Shown in pieces: positions 33,309 through 42,259 of a stretch of 58,741 nucleotides of DNA. How positions within the stretch are numbered: the first letter of the stretch is position 1; the number at the start of each line of letters is the position of its first letter. The notes beneath the pieces were generated by a model. That model was not told the origin of the DNA. It worked only from the letters and a program-made list of their open reading frames with translations, and searched no databases. Origin of the DNA: Clostridiales bacterium (lineage in GTDB: Bacteria; Bacillota; Clostridia; Peptostreptococcales; Anaerovoracaceae); assembly GCA_015058275.1 (NCBI GenBank), contig SVCQ01000011.1, positions 1 to 58,741 of the forward strand. Direction: 5' to 3'. Both the position numbers and the translations under genes were made by a program.

Positions 33309-34345
33309 CCGTCCAGGTCGCGTATATCTGAGAATCCCCTTCCGACTCCCCATACGGACTTGACCGATGTAACAGATACGAACGATCTCGGGTCCTCCTT
33401 TGCGAGGTACCTTTTTATTATGAAGCTCTCACGCGGCGAGCAGAGTATCTTGAGCTGCTTCCTCTTGTCGCCCGTGTACTCTCCCGTGATCTCTATGCTG
33501 GACACTCCGCGTCCAAGCTCGTTCATGATGAAGTCAGTGAGCCCGTCCGGATCTCCCGGTATGATATCGAGCTCGACTATCTTGTCGGAGAGACCGAACA
33601 TCACCGCGTCACCTACCTTCATGGATATGTAGATGATGACGACAGCGTACAGGGCAATATTGACGCCGAATACAAAAGCGCTGAAGATTACTATCACCGC
33701 GTTGATGGCGAAGGTGATGTCGTTGAGCCCGAGATGAGGCGCCCAGCGGTATTTGATGACCTTGGCCAGCGAATCCGTTCCTCCTGATGAGAATCCGGCC
33801 TTGAAAGTAAGTCCGTTGGACACTCCGATGATCACGCCGCAGAAGACGGATACCAGGAAGAGGTCGTCGCTCTTTACAAGCACCACATTTTTGAGCTCGA
33901 GCACGAGCATAGCCAGCGGATATGTCAGCGACATGAGGAGTATCTTCCTCACCTCTTTGAAGCCGAGGAAAACCCACACTATTGCCGTGATGATAAGAGA
34001 CAGCGCATAGTAAGTCAGAGAGTAGTTGAAACCCGTGTAGTTCTGGATGATCCTGGATATACCGGTGATGCCTCCGAAGGTAAGTTCGTTTGGCAGCATT
34101 ACCGACACTGTACCCAGTGATCCGATCACTACGGCCGCGAGTGCAAGAGCGATCTCTCTGGCCCTCATGGTAAACCTGGAGTGACCGTGGAGCTCAGGAT
34201 CCGCCGCATACCTGTCGTTGGCTTCCTTGTTGGCGGCAGCCTCCTTTACCAGCTTTTGATCTATGCTCTCGGCCGGGTTTGCAGGCTTCAGAGCTCTGCT
34301 GACCGGATTTAATTTTTTGTTCTTTTTGTCTGACACCTCTGCCAC
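33305..34345 (-). CDS. YitT-family membrane protein (DUF161/DUF2179)
   Basis: This 346-residue protein carries a long charged N-terminus (about 60 residues), five or six membrane helices, and a C-terminal cytoplasmic DUF2179 domain with the pattern GVSSIEITGEYTGDKRKQL. GLTFKAGFSSGGTDSLAKVI near the middle is a typical YitT signature. The start is a GTG, directly after the methyltransferase stop, with a poor SD, so translation may be coupled. The function of the family is not well known. Confidence 0.85.
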   Translation of the reverse strand: MAEVSDKKNKKLNPVSRALKPANPAESIDQKLVKEAAANKEANDRYAADPELHGHSRFTMRAREIALALAAVVIGSLGTVSVMLPNELTFGGITGISRIIQNYTGFNYSLTYYALSLIITAIVWVFLGFKEVRKILLMSLTYPLAMLVLELKNVVLVKSDDLFLVSVFCGVIIGVSNGLTFKAGFSSGGTDSLAKVIKYRWAPHLGLNDITFAINAVIVIFSAFVFGVNIALYAVVIIYISMKVGDAVMFGLSDKIVELDIIPGDPDGLTDFIMNELGRGVSSIEITGEYTGDKRKQLKILCSPRESFIIKRYLAKEDPRSFVSVTSVKSVWGVGRGFSDIRDLDG

Positions 34346-34347
34346 CC

Positions 34348-35667
34348 CTATCTATATCCCTCAGTGATCTCGGCAGGATACTCCTTGCCGAATATATCAA
34401 CCGCAACAGCCCTGAAGTTGCTGCCTGCCATGAATGTCATCTCTCCCAGGTCCTCGTCAAAGAGCAGGCTGCTGTCGTAGCCGGAGCTGTCCCCCGTGTC
34501 TATCATGACGTGGTCTGCGAACTGCAGTCTGTCGGCCCTCAGGGCTTCATCCACGTGCGGTCTGTCCTTAAGCTGTATGGAGCCTGTGTCTATCTCAGGC
34601 ACGATGTCTCTCAGGCGGCATTTATACATGTATCTGCCGTCCTCGAGCTCGTCCCTGCTCATGATCTCTATGTCCGCCCTGCCGTAGGAGCCATCGCCGC
34701 TCTCCGGGCCCTGATCCGCCCTGATGTATCTGAATGACGCGCCGGCCTTCCTCAGCCTGCGCCTTGCCATCGACGCAGCGAGTTCCTCGCTGTCGCAGCC
34801 TGTCCACGATCTCCCGAGCATACAGGCTGCTTCGAGGAGGCTCCCGCTCCCGCAGAAGAAATCCCCCACAAGGTCGCCCTCCTCCGTCGATGCCTCGATG
34901 ATGCGCTTCATCAGCTCGAGCGGCTTCTGAGTCGCATAGCCTGTCCTCTCAGCCGAGGTCCTGCCTACCATGTCTATATACCAGACGTCCTTCATGTTGA
35001 CTATGGTATACCAGCCGTTATCATCGCGGAACTCCTCCACGCCCTTGAACCTGTACGGCTTGCGGTCCCTGTTATATGACTTCTCACCCGGCACATCGAT
35101 GTAGTACAAAGATGTCTTGGAATACACGAGTATTGTGTCGTGCTTGCGGGCGAAGTGGCGCTTGCCGGATCCCCCGGACTTGTAGCACCAGATGATCTCG
35201 TTGACGAAGTTCTTCTCGCCCATCAGCTCATCCAGCACCATCTTGATGTAGTGAGCCGAGTGCCAGTCGAGATGGACCCACATAAGGCCGTCGTCGGACA
35301 GGAGGTCCCTCATCATCAGCAGCCTCGCGGTCATGTTCTCTATGTAATACTCGAGGTTCCTGTCGAACTTGTCGTCATACGCCAGGTGGTGGACCTTGTG
35401 ACTCTTGCCCTCACCGTCTCTCACGCTGACGGATGCGTTGAAGCTCGAGCGCGTAAAGAACGGCGGGTCGATGTATATGAGCCTGTAGCTGCCGGCATAG
35501 CCCCTCTCAAGGAGCTCCGCCATGTACTCGAGATTGTCCCCGAGCCTGAGCTCATTGCCGCCACGGCCGCCGGCCTCACTTTTGCCACCGATAAAAGAGC
35601 CTTGTACTTGCTCGTACAGGGCTCTTCCTTTACTGATTCCTAAAAGTATCTGTTCGATCACCGTCAT
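34348..35667 (-). CDS. DNA (N6-adenine or N4-cytosine) methyltransferase
   Basis: This 439-residue enzyme has motif IV DPPFFTR (about residues 67-73) before motif I GDFFCGSGSLLEAA (about 270-283) and motif X-like TQKPLELMKRI, which is the beta-class order. The ATG at 35667 begins one base after the stop of the P-loop gene and replaces an earlier Met inside that gene. No restriction endonuclease is nearby, so it looks like an orphan or regulatory methyltransferase. The target motif is unknown. The C-terminal ~100 residues are a region I do not recognise. Confidence 0.85.
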   Translation of the reverse strand: MTVIEQILLGISKGRALYEQVQGSFIGGKSEAGGRGGNELRLGDNLEYMAELLERGYAGSYRLIYIDPPFFTRSSFNASVSVRDGEGKSHKVHHLAYDDKFDRNLEYYIENMTARLLMMRDLLSDDGLMWVHLDWHSAHYIKMVLDELMGEKNFVNEIIWCYKSGGSGKRHFARKHDTILVYSKTSLYYIDVPGEKSYNRDRKPYRFKGVEEFRDDNGWYTIVNMKDVWYIDMVGRTSAERTGYATQKPLELMKRIIEASTEEGDLVGDFFCGSGSLLEAACMLGRSWTGCDSEELAASMARRRLRKAGASFRYIRADQGPESGDGSYGRADIEIMSRDELEDGRYMYKCRLRDIVPEIDTGSIQLKDRPHVDEALRADRLQFADHVMIDTGDSSGYDSSLLFDEDLGEMTFMAGSNFRAVAVDIFGKEYPAEITEGYR

Positions 35668-35668
35668 C

Positions 35669-36091
35669 TTAGTTGAGGACTTCCATGCCGTCGAAGTTGA
35701 CACCGATCATCTCTTCGAGCTCGGCGCTTACGCTGAGTACGAAGTCGATGCCCGACTCCTTGGAAATGATCTTGATCTTTTCGATGAAGCTAGGAAGCAC
35801 TTCGAGAGCGAAGTCTCTGTGTCTCATAATGCCATCGAGGAAGATCGTCTCGATATCGTTGTCCGAGCTCATGATGCCGAACAGGAACCCGATATACTCA
35901 TCCTCATTTGTGATGTGCGGGAAATCCTCCATGCACACTACTCTGATCTTGTAGTCAAGATCGTAGATGAGTCTGGAGTTCTTATTTATGAATACTATGC
36001 TTCCTCTGGCTGTCTGGACAGTATCGTTGGCGAGTTCGATCATTCTTTTGGTCTTACCGCTTCCTTTATGTCCGATCAAGAGTTTCACCAT
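35669..36091 (-). CDS. Small P-loop ATPase, function unknown
   Basis: This protein of about 140 residues begins MVKLLIGHKGSGKT, a clear Walker A at residues 7-13, and has a Walker B-like hydrophobic-Asp (ETIFLDGI) near 87. AAGGAGGT lies 9 nt before the ATG at 36091. It is translationally coupled to the DNA methyltransferase gene. It may assist that enzyme or be an independent small kinase-like ATPase. Confidence 0.7.
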   Translation of the reverse strand: MVKLLIGHKGSGKTKRMIELANDTVQTARGSIVFINKNSRLIYDLDYKIRVVCMEDFPHITNEDEYIGFLFGIMSSDNDIETIFLDGIMRHRDFALEVLPSFIEKIKIISKESGIDFVLSVSAELEEMIGVNFDGMEVLN

Positions 36092-36163
36092 AGGGCTGTA
36101 CCTCCTTAATAGTCTCAATTGTTATTATGGATTAGTATATTACAACATGTGGTATCCATTCAA

Positions 36164-36193
36164 GGAAAAGCCCCGCCTTTTTTCAGACGGGAC
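36164..36193 (-). terminator. Terminator of glyA
   Basis: On the minus strand arms GTCCCGTC and GGCGGGGC (one G-T) are followed by TTTT, about 60 bp past the glyA stop and just before the P-loop gene. Confidence 0.7.
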
Positions 36194-36211
36194 TGTATTT
36201 TTTCCGATTCT

Positions 36212-36248
36212 CGAGATTCTTCGGTCGCTGCGCTCCCTCAGAATGACA
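36212..36248. repeat. 37-bp dispersed repeat copy
   Basis: This is identical, in reverse complement, to 20979-21015 in the pilB-pilT gap. It lies 2 bp after the glyA stop. Confidence 0.8.
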
Positions 36249-36250
36249 CA

Positions 36251-37522
36251 TTATGCCTTGGCTTCTGCGGCCTTGGCTGCATCGAGCTGCTTGACTACAT
36301 CGTCGATCCTGTGAGCAACGGCTCTGAAGTCGTCCTCGAGGTATCCTCTTGTAGTCATCGGAGCTGTACCGATACGTACGCCGGAAGTCTGCATTGGTGA
36401 TCTCTTTTCGTTAGGTACGCAGTTCTTGTTGAGAGTGATGCCTACCTCGTCGCATGCAGCCTGGAGGTCCTTGCCTGTGAACTCATGGTCGCTGAGGTCG
36501 AGCAGGAAGACGTGGTTGTCTGTTCCCCCTGTAACTACCTTGTAGCCCATCTTTGTGAACTCGTCAGCGAATGCGGCGCAGTTGAGTCTTACCTGATGCT
36601 GATATGTCTTGAACTCAGGCTTGAGAGCTTCCTCTGCGCATACAGCCTTACCTGCGATGATGTGGCAGAGAGGGCCGCCCTGTGCGTACGGGAATACAGC
36701 GGAGTCGACCTTTTTGGCCAGCTCAGGTCTAGCGAAGATCATGCCGCCGCGAGGACCTCTGAGAGTCTTGTGTGTAGTGGTTGTAACGATGTCTGCATAG
36801 CCGAATGGTGTAGGATGCTCGCCTGCGGCTACGAGGCCTGCGATGTGAGCCATGTCTACCATGAAGTATGCGCCAACGCTCTTGGCGATCTCTGCGAATG
36901 CAGGGAAGTCGATGATCCTGGAGTAAGCGGATGCACCGGTGAGGATCAGCTTTGGCTTGAACTCTTCTGCCTTCTTCCTGACATCCTCCATGTCGATGCG
37001 GCCGTTGTCGTCTACATCGTAGAAGTGCATGTCATAGAGCTTGCCGCTGAAGTTGACTGCGGAACCGTGAGTGAGGTGTCCGCCGTTGTCGAGGTTGAGA
37101 CCGAGGATAGTGTCGCCCGGCTCAAGGATAGCCTTGTAAGCAGCGAAGTTAGCCTGCGAGCCCGAATGCGGCTGTACGTTTACGTGATAGTCTGTCTTGA
37201 AGACCTTTCTCCACAGGTCGCAGCAGTACTCTTCGAGTTCGTCAACGATGATAGTGCCGCCGTAGTATCTGCCCTTATTGCCGGATTTTCTTTCGATAGG
37301 AGCCTGCGGATAACCCTCTGCGTACTTCCATGAGAGGCAGCTTCCGCATGCAGCCATGACGGCCTCGGAGCAGTAGTTCTCGGATGCGATGAGTTCCACG
37401 TTGTTCTTCTGTCTGAGATACTCCTTGTTAACAAGGTCTGCAACCTTCTCAGAGCTCTTGCGGATCTCTTCAACGATCATCTGGTTGTAGTTGCTGTTGT
37501 CGTTTCCGTTTCTGTCAAACAT
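36251..37522 (-). CDS. glyA: Serine hydroxymethyltransferase
   Basis: This 423-residue PLP enzyme interconverts serine and glycine with tetrahydrofolate. It has the SHMT core: GYPQAPIERKSGNKGRYYGG (substrate loop), HSGSQANFAAY near residue 118, and the PLP-lysine in TTTHKTLRGPRGG near 230. The SD AAAGGA precedes the ATG. It lies in a one-carbon group with folC, folD (some 5 kb away) and valS between, all on the same strand. Confidence 0.96.
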   Translation of the reverse strand: MFDRNGNDNSNYNQMIVEEIRKSSEKVADLVNKEYLRQKNNVELIASENYCSEAVMAACGSCLSWKYAEGYPQAPIERKSGNKGRYYGGTIIVDELEEYCCDLWRKVFKTDYHVNVQPHSGSQANFAAYKAILEPGDTILGLNLDNGGHLTHGSAVNFSGKLYDMHFYDVDDNGRIDMEDVRKKAEEFKPKLILTGASAYSRIIDFPAFAEIAKSVGAYFMVDMAHIAGLVAAGEHPTPFGYADIVTTTTHKTLRGPRGGMIFARPELAKKVDSAVFPYAQGGPLCHIIAGKAVCAEEALKPEFKTYQHQVRLNCAAFADEFTKMGYKVVTGGTDNHVFLLDLSDHEFTGKDLQAACDEVGITLNKNCVPNEKRSPMQTSGVRIGTAPMTTRGYLEDDFRAVAHRIDDVVKQLDAAKAAEAKA

Positions 37523-37576
37523 AGCGCTGATCCTTTCCCCGATATTGAGATTTAATGATTAATAAAATGGCTTTGG

Positions 37577-38803
37577 TTAATGATAATCATACGTAAAAAG
37601 GCGTCTCATTTCTCCCGCAAGATAAATGGAGCCTGTTACCAGTATGCATTCATACGCCGGATCCGATGCAAGCCCGTACGCCTCCTCGATTGAGTCGCAT
37701 ACGATGCAGTCTCTGCCCGCCTCGGCTATGAGCTCGCCTATGCGGTCCGGAGACTCCGCCCTTGCGTAGGATACGGCTGTCGCTGCGTAGGAGCACCCTC
37801 TGAGTCCTCCCGTCAGTAATTGTACCATACGAACTGAATTTTTGTCTTTCATACATCCAAAAATTACAAGAGTTCTTTTGATCTTTTTGCTGCGTGCGAA
37901 GGCAGTGTATGCTGAAACGAGAGCCTCTATGGCGTCGGGGTTGTGAGCGCCGTCGATAATGAACCACGGCTCGCCTTCCCTGCGGCTGTCTTCGTTGAGG
38001 ATCTCGAAGCGTCCCGGCAGGTTCGCTTTTGACAAACCGATTGCCATTGCTTCATCAGATATCTCAATTCCGGATGCATCAAGCGCCGCAACGGCAGTAG
38101 CCGCATTGTGCCTCTGATGCTCTCCGCGCATCGTCACAGGAGAGCCGCCATCCTTAGATCTGAAGCGGCTGAGTATCTGATCCGCATCCGATGCATCGAT
38201 GAACTCAGCGCCCTTCTCAGAGGCTGTCATTCTCAGGATGTTCTTTACCGAAAGATCCGGCGTCTGGGATACGACGGGCACGCCATCCTTTATGATGCCG
38301 GCCTTCTCACGTGCTATTTTGAATATGGTATTGCCGAGCTCCGCCGTATGATCGAGTCCCACCTGGGTTATCACAGTGACCAGAGGCTTCGATATGGTGT
38401 TCGTCGAGTCGAGTCTCCCTCCGAGTCCTGTCTCGAGCACCACATAGTCCGGCGCCTGTTCTTTGAACCAGAGATATGCGGCAGCCGTGTATACTTCGAA
38501 TACTGTCGGCTCCTCCGAATGTAAAGTATTCTTTACCTTTTCTCTGAGTCCATCAAGCTCGGACTGGTCTATCATCCGGTGTTCTCCGTCCCAGAGCTGT
38601 ACCCTCTCGCACTCGCTCTCCAGGTGCGGAGAAGTATAAACGCCCACGCGATACCCTGCCTCCTCAAGCATAGAGGCTACCATTACGGCAGTAGATCCTT
38701 TACCGTTCGTACCTGCAATATGGAGCACTTTAAATGCTGCCTCGGGGTTACCGAGAGCAGCAAGTAAAGCTTTCATTCTGTCAAGTCCGTCAAAACTGGC
38801 CAT
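37577..38803 (-). CDS. folC: Folylpolyglutamate / dihydrofolate synthase
   Basis: This 408-residue Mur-ligase-like enzyme adds glutamates to folates. Walker A GTNGKGST is at about residues 31-38, SPHLESECERVQ near 60, and GLGGRLDSTN near 127. Only an ATG at 38803 with a weak SD fits; homologs usually begin about 15 residues earlier with a YEEAL helix, and the codons upstream (in valS) contain no good start. The true start may therefore be a non-standard codon, or the N-terminus is short. Confidence 0.9.
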   Translation of the reverse strand: MASFDGLDRMKALLAALGNPEAAFKVLHIAGTNGKGSTAVMVASMLEEAGYRVGVYTSPHLESECERVQLWDGEHRMIDQSELDGLREKVKNTLHSEEPTVFEVYTAAAYLWFKEQAPDYVVLETGLGGRLDSTNTISKPLVTVITQVGLDHTAELGNTIFKIAREKAGIIKDGVPVVSQTPDLSVKNILRMTASEKGAEFIDASDADQILSRFRSKDGGSPVTMRGEHQRHNAATAVAALDASGIEISDEAMAIGLSKANLPGRFEILNEDSRREGEPWFIIDGAHNPDAIEALVSAYTAFARSKKIKRTLVIFGCMKDKNSVRMVQLLTGGLRGCSYAATAVSYARAESPDRIGELIAEAGRDCIVCDSIEEAYGLASDPAYECILVTGSIYLAGEMRRLFTYDYH

Positions 38804-38813
38804 AATGAAACGA

Positions 38814-41477
38814 TTATTTAAGTGATTCCAGTCTGGCGATAACAGTCTCGAGCATGCCGCGGTACTTCTCGCCCTTGGCCTTCTCTTCGTCGATGAGATG
38901 CTGCGGAGCCTTGGATACAAATCCCTGGTTGGCGAGCTTCTTCTCTACTCGCTCTACCTCGGATTCGAGTTTTTTCTTCTCCTTGTTGAGTCTTTCGATC
39001 TCGGCATCCCTGTCGACCAGATCACCGATCTTGACGGCGATCTCGGCTCCGTCGATGACTGCTGTCATGACATCATCAGGCATCTCATAATCATTGCCCT
39101 TGATGTCTATATCGATGACGTTGGCGAGCTTGCGGATACGCTCCTCTACAGTCGCGATCTCATCAGCAAGCCTGTCTGTCTTGATTATCAGGTTGAGCTT
39201 TTTGCCCGGCGAAGCCTCGGCCTCAGCCCTTATGTTACGTACAGCCTTAGTGACTGCCATGGTGGCGTTGATCCTCTTGACGGACTTCTCGTAGTTCATC
39301 TCAGGATCGTACACAGGCCACTCAGCTCTGATGAGCATGGCGTCTCTGCCTGTCCTGTTATCGTCATGCGGCAGGCAGCTCCAGATCTCCTCTGTGATGA
39401 ACGGCATGAACGGATGGAGGAACTTCAGCAGATCCCTGAGCACCTTTGTCAGTACCCATCTTGCGATCTTCTTGTCCTCTTCATCATCGCCGTAGAGCCT
39501 GCTCTTGACCATCTCGATGTACCAGTCGCAGTAAACATCCCAGATGAGCTCGTAGATCTTCTGGCCGGCAAGGCCGAGCTCGAACTTATCGAGCATGTCG
39601 GTGATGTACTTGCCGCCGTCGTTGATCATCTGGAGTATCCACTTGTCCTCGTGTCTGAGTTTCGACTCATCGTACTCCATAGGAAGCCACTTGCCCTCCT
39701 CATCCTGGAGGTTCATGATGGTGAATCTCGAAGCGTTCCAGAGCTTGTTGGCGAAGTTACGCGCAGCCTCTATCCTCTTCGGGATGTATCTGGTGTCGTT
39801 ACCGGGCGAGATGCCCGTGCAGAGCATGAATCTCAGAGCGTCGGCTCCGTACTGGTCGATCGACTCGAGCGGATCGACACCGTTGCCGAGGGACTTGCTC
39901 ATCTTGCGTCCCTGCTCGTCTCTTACAAGGCCGTGTACGAATACGTAGTCGTAAGGCGCGTCGCCCATGCACTCGTATCCGGAGAATACCATCCTGACTA
40001 CCCAGAAGAATATGATGTCGTAGCCCGTGACGAGCACACTGTTAGGGTAGAAGTAGTCGAGATCCGGAGTCTTGTCAGGCCAGCCGAGTGTCGAGAACGG
40101 CCAGAGAGCCGAGCTGAACCATGTATCCAGCACGTCTTCGTCCTGCGTGAAGTGCTTGCATCCGCACTTCGGGCAGACCTCAGGCATGTGATCTGCGACC
40201 ACGATCTCGCCGCACTCGTCGCAGTAATATGCAGGGATCCTGTGTCCCCACCAGAGCTGACGGCTGATGCACCAGTCTCTTATCTCATAAAGCCATCTGA
40301 GGTAGACCTTGCCAAACCTCTCAGGCACGAACTTCATGCGTCCTGTCTCGACAGCCGCGATGGCCGGCTTTGCGAGCTCGTCCATCTTTACGAACCACTG
40401 GTCGGACATCATAGGCTCGACAGCGCTGTGACATCTGTAGCACTTGCCCACAGGGATCTCCATGTCCTCTGTCTTGACAAGATATCCCGCCTCGTCGAGA
40501 TCTTTGACCCATGCCTTACGGCACTCGTATCTGTCCATGCCCTCGTACTTGCCGGCGTGCTCATTCATTGTGGCATCGTCGTTCATGCAGGAGATGATCT
40601 CAAGATCATGTCTCTGTCCGACCTCGAAGTCGTTAGGGTCGTGAGCCGGAGTGATCTTAACAGCACCGGTTCCCTTCTCAGGATCCGGATACTCATCCGC
40701 TATGACCGGGATCTCCCTGCCGACTATAGGCAGGATGACCTTCTTGCCTACGAGGTCCTTGTATCTCTCATCGCTCGGATGTACCGCGATGGCGATATCT
40801 CCGAACATGGTCTCAGGTCTTGAAGTGGCGACCGTGATTCCCTCGCCGCCGTCAGCACCCGGGTATCTGAAGTACCAGTACTTGCCGTTTTCGTCCTCGT
40901 GCTCGACCTCTGCATCAGACAGCGAAGTCTTGCAGTCCGGGCACCAGTTGATCAGACGGTTGCCCTTGTAGATCCAGCCCTTCTCATAAAGGTCGATAAA
41001 GAATCTGACGACAGCCTTGTTGCACTGCTCGTCCATGGTGAAGCGCTCGCGCGTCCAGTCGCAGGAGTCTCCGAGCTTGCGGCACTGCTTTGTGATGCGG
41101 CCGCCGTATTCTTCCTTCCATGCCCATGCATGCTCGAGGAATTCCTCTCTTGTGAAGTCTCTTTTGTCCCTGCCGGTCTTCTCGCGAAGTTCATTGGCTA
41201 CCTTGACCTCAGTCGCGATGCTCGCGTGGTCAGAGCCCGGAAGCCAGAGTGCGCTGTACCCCTGCATCCTCTTCCATCTTGTGAGGACATCCTGGAGTGT
41301 CTGGTCGAGCGCATGTCCCATGTGGAGCTGTCCCGTGATATTCGGAGGCGGCATCACGATGGTGAAAGGCTTCTTATCCCTGTCGATATCGGCATTGAAA
41401 GCGCCTTCGGATTCCCACATCTCATAGATGCGGTCCTCGAATTCCTTCGGATTGTATGTCTTTGCAAGATTCTTCAT
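38814..41477 (-). CDS. valS: Valyl-tRNA synthetase
   Basis: This 887-residue class I synthetase charges tRNA-Val. The HIGH-like HMGHA (near residue 52) and KMSKS (in KMSKSLGNGVDP near 520), the editing domain, and a zinc-binding CDECG/CPKCGC pair are present, with a C-terminal coiled-coil arm. AAAGGA lies 9 nt before the ATG. No T-box leader precedes it: the upstream gap is only 27 bp. Confidence 0.97.
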   Translation of the reverse strand: MKNLAKTYNPKEFEDRIYEMWESEGAFNADIDRDKKPFTIVMPPPNITGQLHMGHALDQTLQDVLTRWKRMQGYSALWLPGSDHASIATEVKVANELREKTGRDKRDFTREEFLEHAWAWKEEYGGRITKQCRKLGDSCDWTRERFTMDEQCNKAVVRFFIDLYEKGWIYKGNRLINWCPDCKTSLSDAEVEHEDENGKYWYFRYPGADGGEGITVATSRPETMFGDIAIAVHPSDERYKDLVGKKVILPIVGREIPVIADEYPDPEKGTGAVKITPAHDPNDFEVGQRHDLEIISCMNDDATMNEHAGKYEGMDRYECRKAWVKDLDEAGYLVKTEDMEIPVGKCYRCHSAVEPMMSDQWFVKMDELAKPAIAAVETGRMKFVPERFGKVYLRWLYEIRDWCISRQLWWGHRIPAYYCDECGEIVVADHMPEVCPKCGCKHFTQDEDVLDTWFSSALWPFSTLGWPDKTPDLDYFYPNSVLVTGYDIIFFWVVRMVFSGYECMGDAPYDYVFVHGLVRDEQGRKMSKSLGNGVDPLESIDQYGADALRFMLCTGISPGNDTRYIPKRIEAARNFANKLWNASRFTIMNLQDEEGKWLPMEYDESKLRHEDKWILQMINDGGKYITDMLDKFELGLAGQKIYELIWDVYCDWYIEMVKSRLYGDDEEDKKIARWVLTKVLRDLLKFLHPFMPFITEEIWSCLPHDDNRTGRDAMLIRAEWPVYDPEMNYEKSVKRINATMAVTKAVRNIRAEAEASPGKKLNLIIKTDRLADEIATVEERIRKLANVIDIDIKGNDYEMPDDVMTAVIDGAEIAVKIGDLVDRDAEIERLNKEKKKLESEVERVEKKLANQGFVSKAPQHLIDEEKAKGEKYRGMLETVIARLESLK

Positions 41478-41504
41478 TTTACGTTTCCTTTTCGTCTTCC
41501 TGAT

Positions 41505-42206
41505 CTATATCTCGTTGTATTTATTGCCGCTGTCCAGCACCTTGTGGCGCACTCTCGACATCGTCTCATCTATCCTGTGAAGGTCCTCTGCGCAGGACTT
41601 GAGGGTATCCACGATCTCCGGATCCAGCTCTCCCTTGTGCTTGTAGCGAAGCTCGTGTTCGAGACTTGCCCATGCATCCATCGCGATGCTCCTGAACTGT
41701 ATCTCGACAGGCACCATCTTCTTGGTGTGTACCAGATACACCGGCACGGCCACGACCACGTGCAGGCTCCTGTATCCGCTCTCCTTAGGCCTGTCGCAAT
41801 AGTCCTTGACCCTGATGACCTCAACATCCTCCTGATCAAGGAGCAGGTCGGAGAGTATGGCGAGGTCCTCCTCGTAATTGCATACCACCCTGATGCCCGC
41901 TATATCCAGTATCTCGCGCTTTACGGTATCGAGGTTGTTGATCGGATCCTCGATGCCGTAGCGCGCAGCCTTCTCTATTATGCTGTCAAAGCTCTTGAGC
42001 CTCGAATGCTCGTGATGTATAGGCATGTACGAATGCTGCTTGTCGAAGTCGTCTGAGATGTTCTTGAGTCTTGTCTCGAGCACCCTTATAGCTGAATTGT
42101 ACTGCAGGCTTATATCGTCTATCGCCTTCTGAAGTTCTTCGTCCGTACCCTTGAATTCAGGCATCCTCTCGCGGATCCTGTCTGCATAGTAATATCTGAA
42201 ACTCAT
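41505..42206 (-). CDS. Small (p)ppGpp synthetase (RelA/SpoT-domain, RelQ/YjbM-like)
   Basis: This 233-residue single-domain alarmone synthetase has the synthetase core DIAGIRVVCNYEEDL near residues 100-114, GYRSLHVVV near 142-150 and EIQFRSIAMDAWASLEHEL near 167-185, and lacks the HD hydrolase, TGS and ACT domains of long RSH proteins. It would make (p)ppGpp from ATP and GTP/GDP under stress. The SD GGAAGG precedes the ATG. Because it lies next to valS and folD, transcription may be joint. Confidence 0.9.
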   Translation of the reverse strand: MSFRYYYADRIRERMPEFKGTDEELQKAIDDISLQYNSAIRVLETRLKNISDDFDKQHSYMPIHHEHSRLKSFDSIIEKAARYGIEDPINNLDTVKREILDIAGIRVVCNYEEDLAILSDLLLDQEDVEVIRVKDYCDRPKESGYRSLHVVVAVPVYLVHTKKMVPVEIQFRSIAMDAWASLEHELRYKHKGELDPEIVDTLKSCAEDLHRIDETMSRVRHKVLDSGNKYNEI

Positions 42207-42259
42207 TTTTCCTTCCCGAAGTATTATTTCTATGTCCTATATCCCCTGCGTTGCGCCTC

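Noticed and set aside
34348-36091. Restriction-modification system
   Set aside because: Only a methyltransferase and a small P-loop protein are present; no nuclease motif is found in adjacent genes.
38898-40823. Long plus-strand open frame opposite valS
   Set aside because: It is the mirror of a strongly conserved valS; the open frame results from codon bias on the other strand, and no family motif is seen.
41478-41504. T-box leader for valS
   Set aside because: The gap is only 27 bp, far too short for a T-box.
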